Shown: positions 15,458 to 15,985 of the stretch, one piece after another
How the letters are laid out: every line of letters starts with the position of its first letter
Numbering within the stretch: the first letter of the stretch is position 1
DNA from: Candidatus Pacearchaeota archaeon
GTDB lineage: Archaea > Nanoarchaeota > Nanoarchaeia > Pacearchaeales > GW2011-AR1
Length of the DNA: 15,985 nucleotides
Direction: 5' to 3'
Assembly: GCA_002690445.1 (NCBI GenBank)
Contig: NZER01000075.1
Span: 1-15,985, forward strand
Position numbers and translations under genes: made by a program
Notes under the pieces: model-generated
Told to the model about the DNA's origin: nothing
The model's input: the letters and a program-made list of their open reading frames with translations, nothing else
Database searches by the model: none

Positions 15458-15532
15458 ATGCCAGGATTCGGGAGAAAATACGGGACTAAAAAGAAAAAGC
15501 AGAAGCGGGCCAAGAAACGCAAAAAACGCTAA
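15458..15532 (+). CDS. 24-residue strongly basic peptide
   Basis: The ATG lies 13 bases after the previous stop. The peptide begins MPGFGRKYG and continues in a Lys/Arg run to the end; 14 of 24 residues are Lys or Arg. It could bind DNA or RNA, or charge-neutralise packaged DNA. Short basic proteins beginning in a similar way occur in phage structural regions, with unknown roles. Its stop overlaps the stop of the convergent minus-strand gene at the sequence CTAA. Because it is so short, it could also be a chance open frame. Confidence 0.45.
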   Translation: MPGFGRKYGTKKKKQKRAKKRKKR

Positions 15533-15798
15533 TCCTGAAACGGGTATTCCGTTTTATCCTCCTCGTCGTCGCAAAAGGGGTGGAACTTGATCTTGTCGAA
15601 TTCGAGAACGCGATCGGGCTCATTCATCGTTCGAAGAATGTCCTTCTTCATCATCGACAGTTGGGCTAGCAAATCTTCCATGCTCTCACCGACAAGATCT
15701 GGGTTTTCAGCATGTGCGGAGATCTCGCCCTCGTCATTATAGAAGACCTCGTACAACCCATACTCCTCCCCTTTCTTAATTACTCTGTAGTTCCACAT
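15529..15798 (-). CDS. Small conserved hypothetical protein beside the integrase
   Basis: 89 residues from the ATG whose A is at 15798. A TTG four codons upstream, inside the recombinase gene, is less likely because the usual start of this family is MWNYRV. The pattern MWNYRVIKKGEEYGLYEVFY, then DEGEISAHAENP and GESMEDLLAQLSMM is that of a conserved small bacterial and phage protein with strands followed by a helix. The C-terminus is acidic (DDEEDKTEYPFQD). No function is known to me. The stop of the recombinase and this start overlap (TGATG), so the two are probably made from one transcript. It converges on the structural operon. Confidence 0.75.
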   Translation of the reverse strand: MWNYRVIKKGEEYGLYEVFYNDEGEISAHAENPDLVGESMEDLLAQLSMMKKDILRTMNEPDRVLEFDKIKFHPFCDDEEDKTEYPFQD

Positions 15799-15985
15799 CA
15801 GGCGACCCAAAGGTTTTTCACCGTATCGTCTACGATCGCATCGGCATATGAATCATTCGTCGTGCTCGCGTCCGCGTGACGTAAGAATTTCTGACTGATG
15901 TACAGACTCTCAGTGCTCGCGATATAGGATCCGAATAATTTCCTGAGCTCATGCAATGGGCAGGCCCGCTCCCATCCGATCTCTC
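15798..15985 (-). CDS. Tyrosine recombinase (phage integrase), C-terminal fragment
   Basis: The frame enters at the window's right edge and ends in a TGA at 15800-15798, giving 61 whole residues. It has the catalytic boxes of tyrosine recombinases: HELR (visible residues 11-14, box II His and Arg), then FLRH (His36), then TTNDSYAD with a candidate nucleophilic Tyr46 ten positions after that His, a spacing also used by other phage integrases. These residues bind and cut the attachment site. No start is present, which is why the frame is not found by length. The upstream part, including the first catalytic Arg, lies outside. It is coupled to the next gene by TGATG. It suggests a temperate phage or prophage. 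Residue identity is clear by pattern; a search would settle the subfamily. Confidence 0.85.
   Translation of the reverse strand, partial: EIGWERACPLHELRKLFGSYIASTESLYISQKFLRHADASTTNDSYADAIVDDTVKNLWVA

Noticed and set aside
15445..15530. Bidirectional terminator between converging operons
   Set aside because: No stable hairpin with a T run is visible; transcripts probably overlap.
15798..15810. TTG start four codons before ATG 15798 for the minus-strand small gene
   Set aside because: The family-like start is MWNYRV, and the extension would lie in the recombinase gene.

Overview
The window is part of the virion-assembly region of a tailed double-stranded DNA phage or prophage (Caudoviricetes). 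The best guess is a podovirus-like particle: there is a portal end, a scaffold, an N4-gp56-type major capsid protein, an adaptor-like protein and propeller-like tail proteins, and no tape-measure, sheath or tail-tube gene. The host cannot be named. A lipobox protein that also has a C-terminal membrane span points to a Gram-negative envelope. Only about three of some 22 plus-strand starts have any Shine-Dalgarno-like motif, and the capsid gene starts behind an A/T-rich leader. That fits hosts that rely little on Shine-Dalgarno pairing, such as Bacteroidota, but does not prove one. Base composition looks near 50% GC.

Layout, plus strand: 1-951 is the 3' end of the portal gene. 969-2592 holds four small genes, probably for virion parts (a 248-residue protein, a 97-residue protein, a fibronectin-III-like protein and an 88-residue protein). 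2620-5922 is a fibre/receptor-binding block: one tail-fibre-like protein, a protein with two LamG domains, a 77-residue protein and a protein with one LamG domain. 5924-6885 is a compact cassette of small membrane or cysteine-containing proteins that looks like a lysis module: a candidate unimolecular spanin, a 38-residue membrane protein, a 52-residue holin-like protein and a 70-residue cysteine protein. 6934-9483 is scaffold plus major capsid protein, closed by a strong intrinsic terminator (9515-9556). 9560-15532 is the head-to-tail connector and tail block: a 112-residue protein, an adaptor-like protein, a 610-residue structural protein, a cysteine-rich coiled-coil protein, a 51-residue CxxC protein, a propeller-like tail protein, a 228-residue protein and a 24-residue highly basic peptide.

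Minus strand, right edge: two genes converge on the structural operon. The outer one (15798-15983 visible) is the C-terminal end of a tyrosine recombinase, recognisable from its catalytic boxes. It overlaps the start of an 89-residue conserved small protein. The recombinase suggests the element is, or descends from, a temperate phage, or is a prophage.

Genes are packed almost end to end, with many ATGA, TAATG or GTGA junctions, which suggests translational coupling in place of strong ribosome binding sites. No gap exceeds 80 bases. I found no tRNA, rRNA, CRISPR array, insertion sequence or attachment site that I could support.
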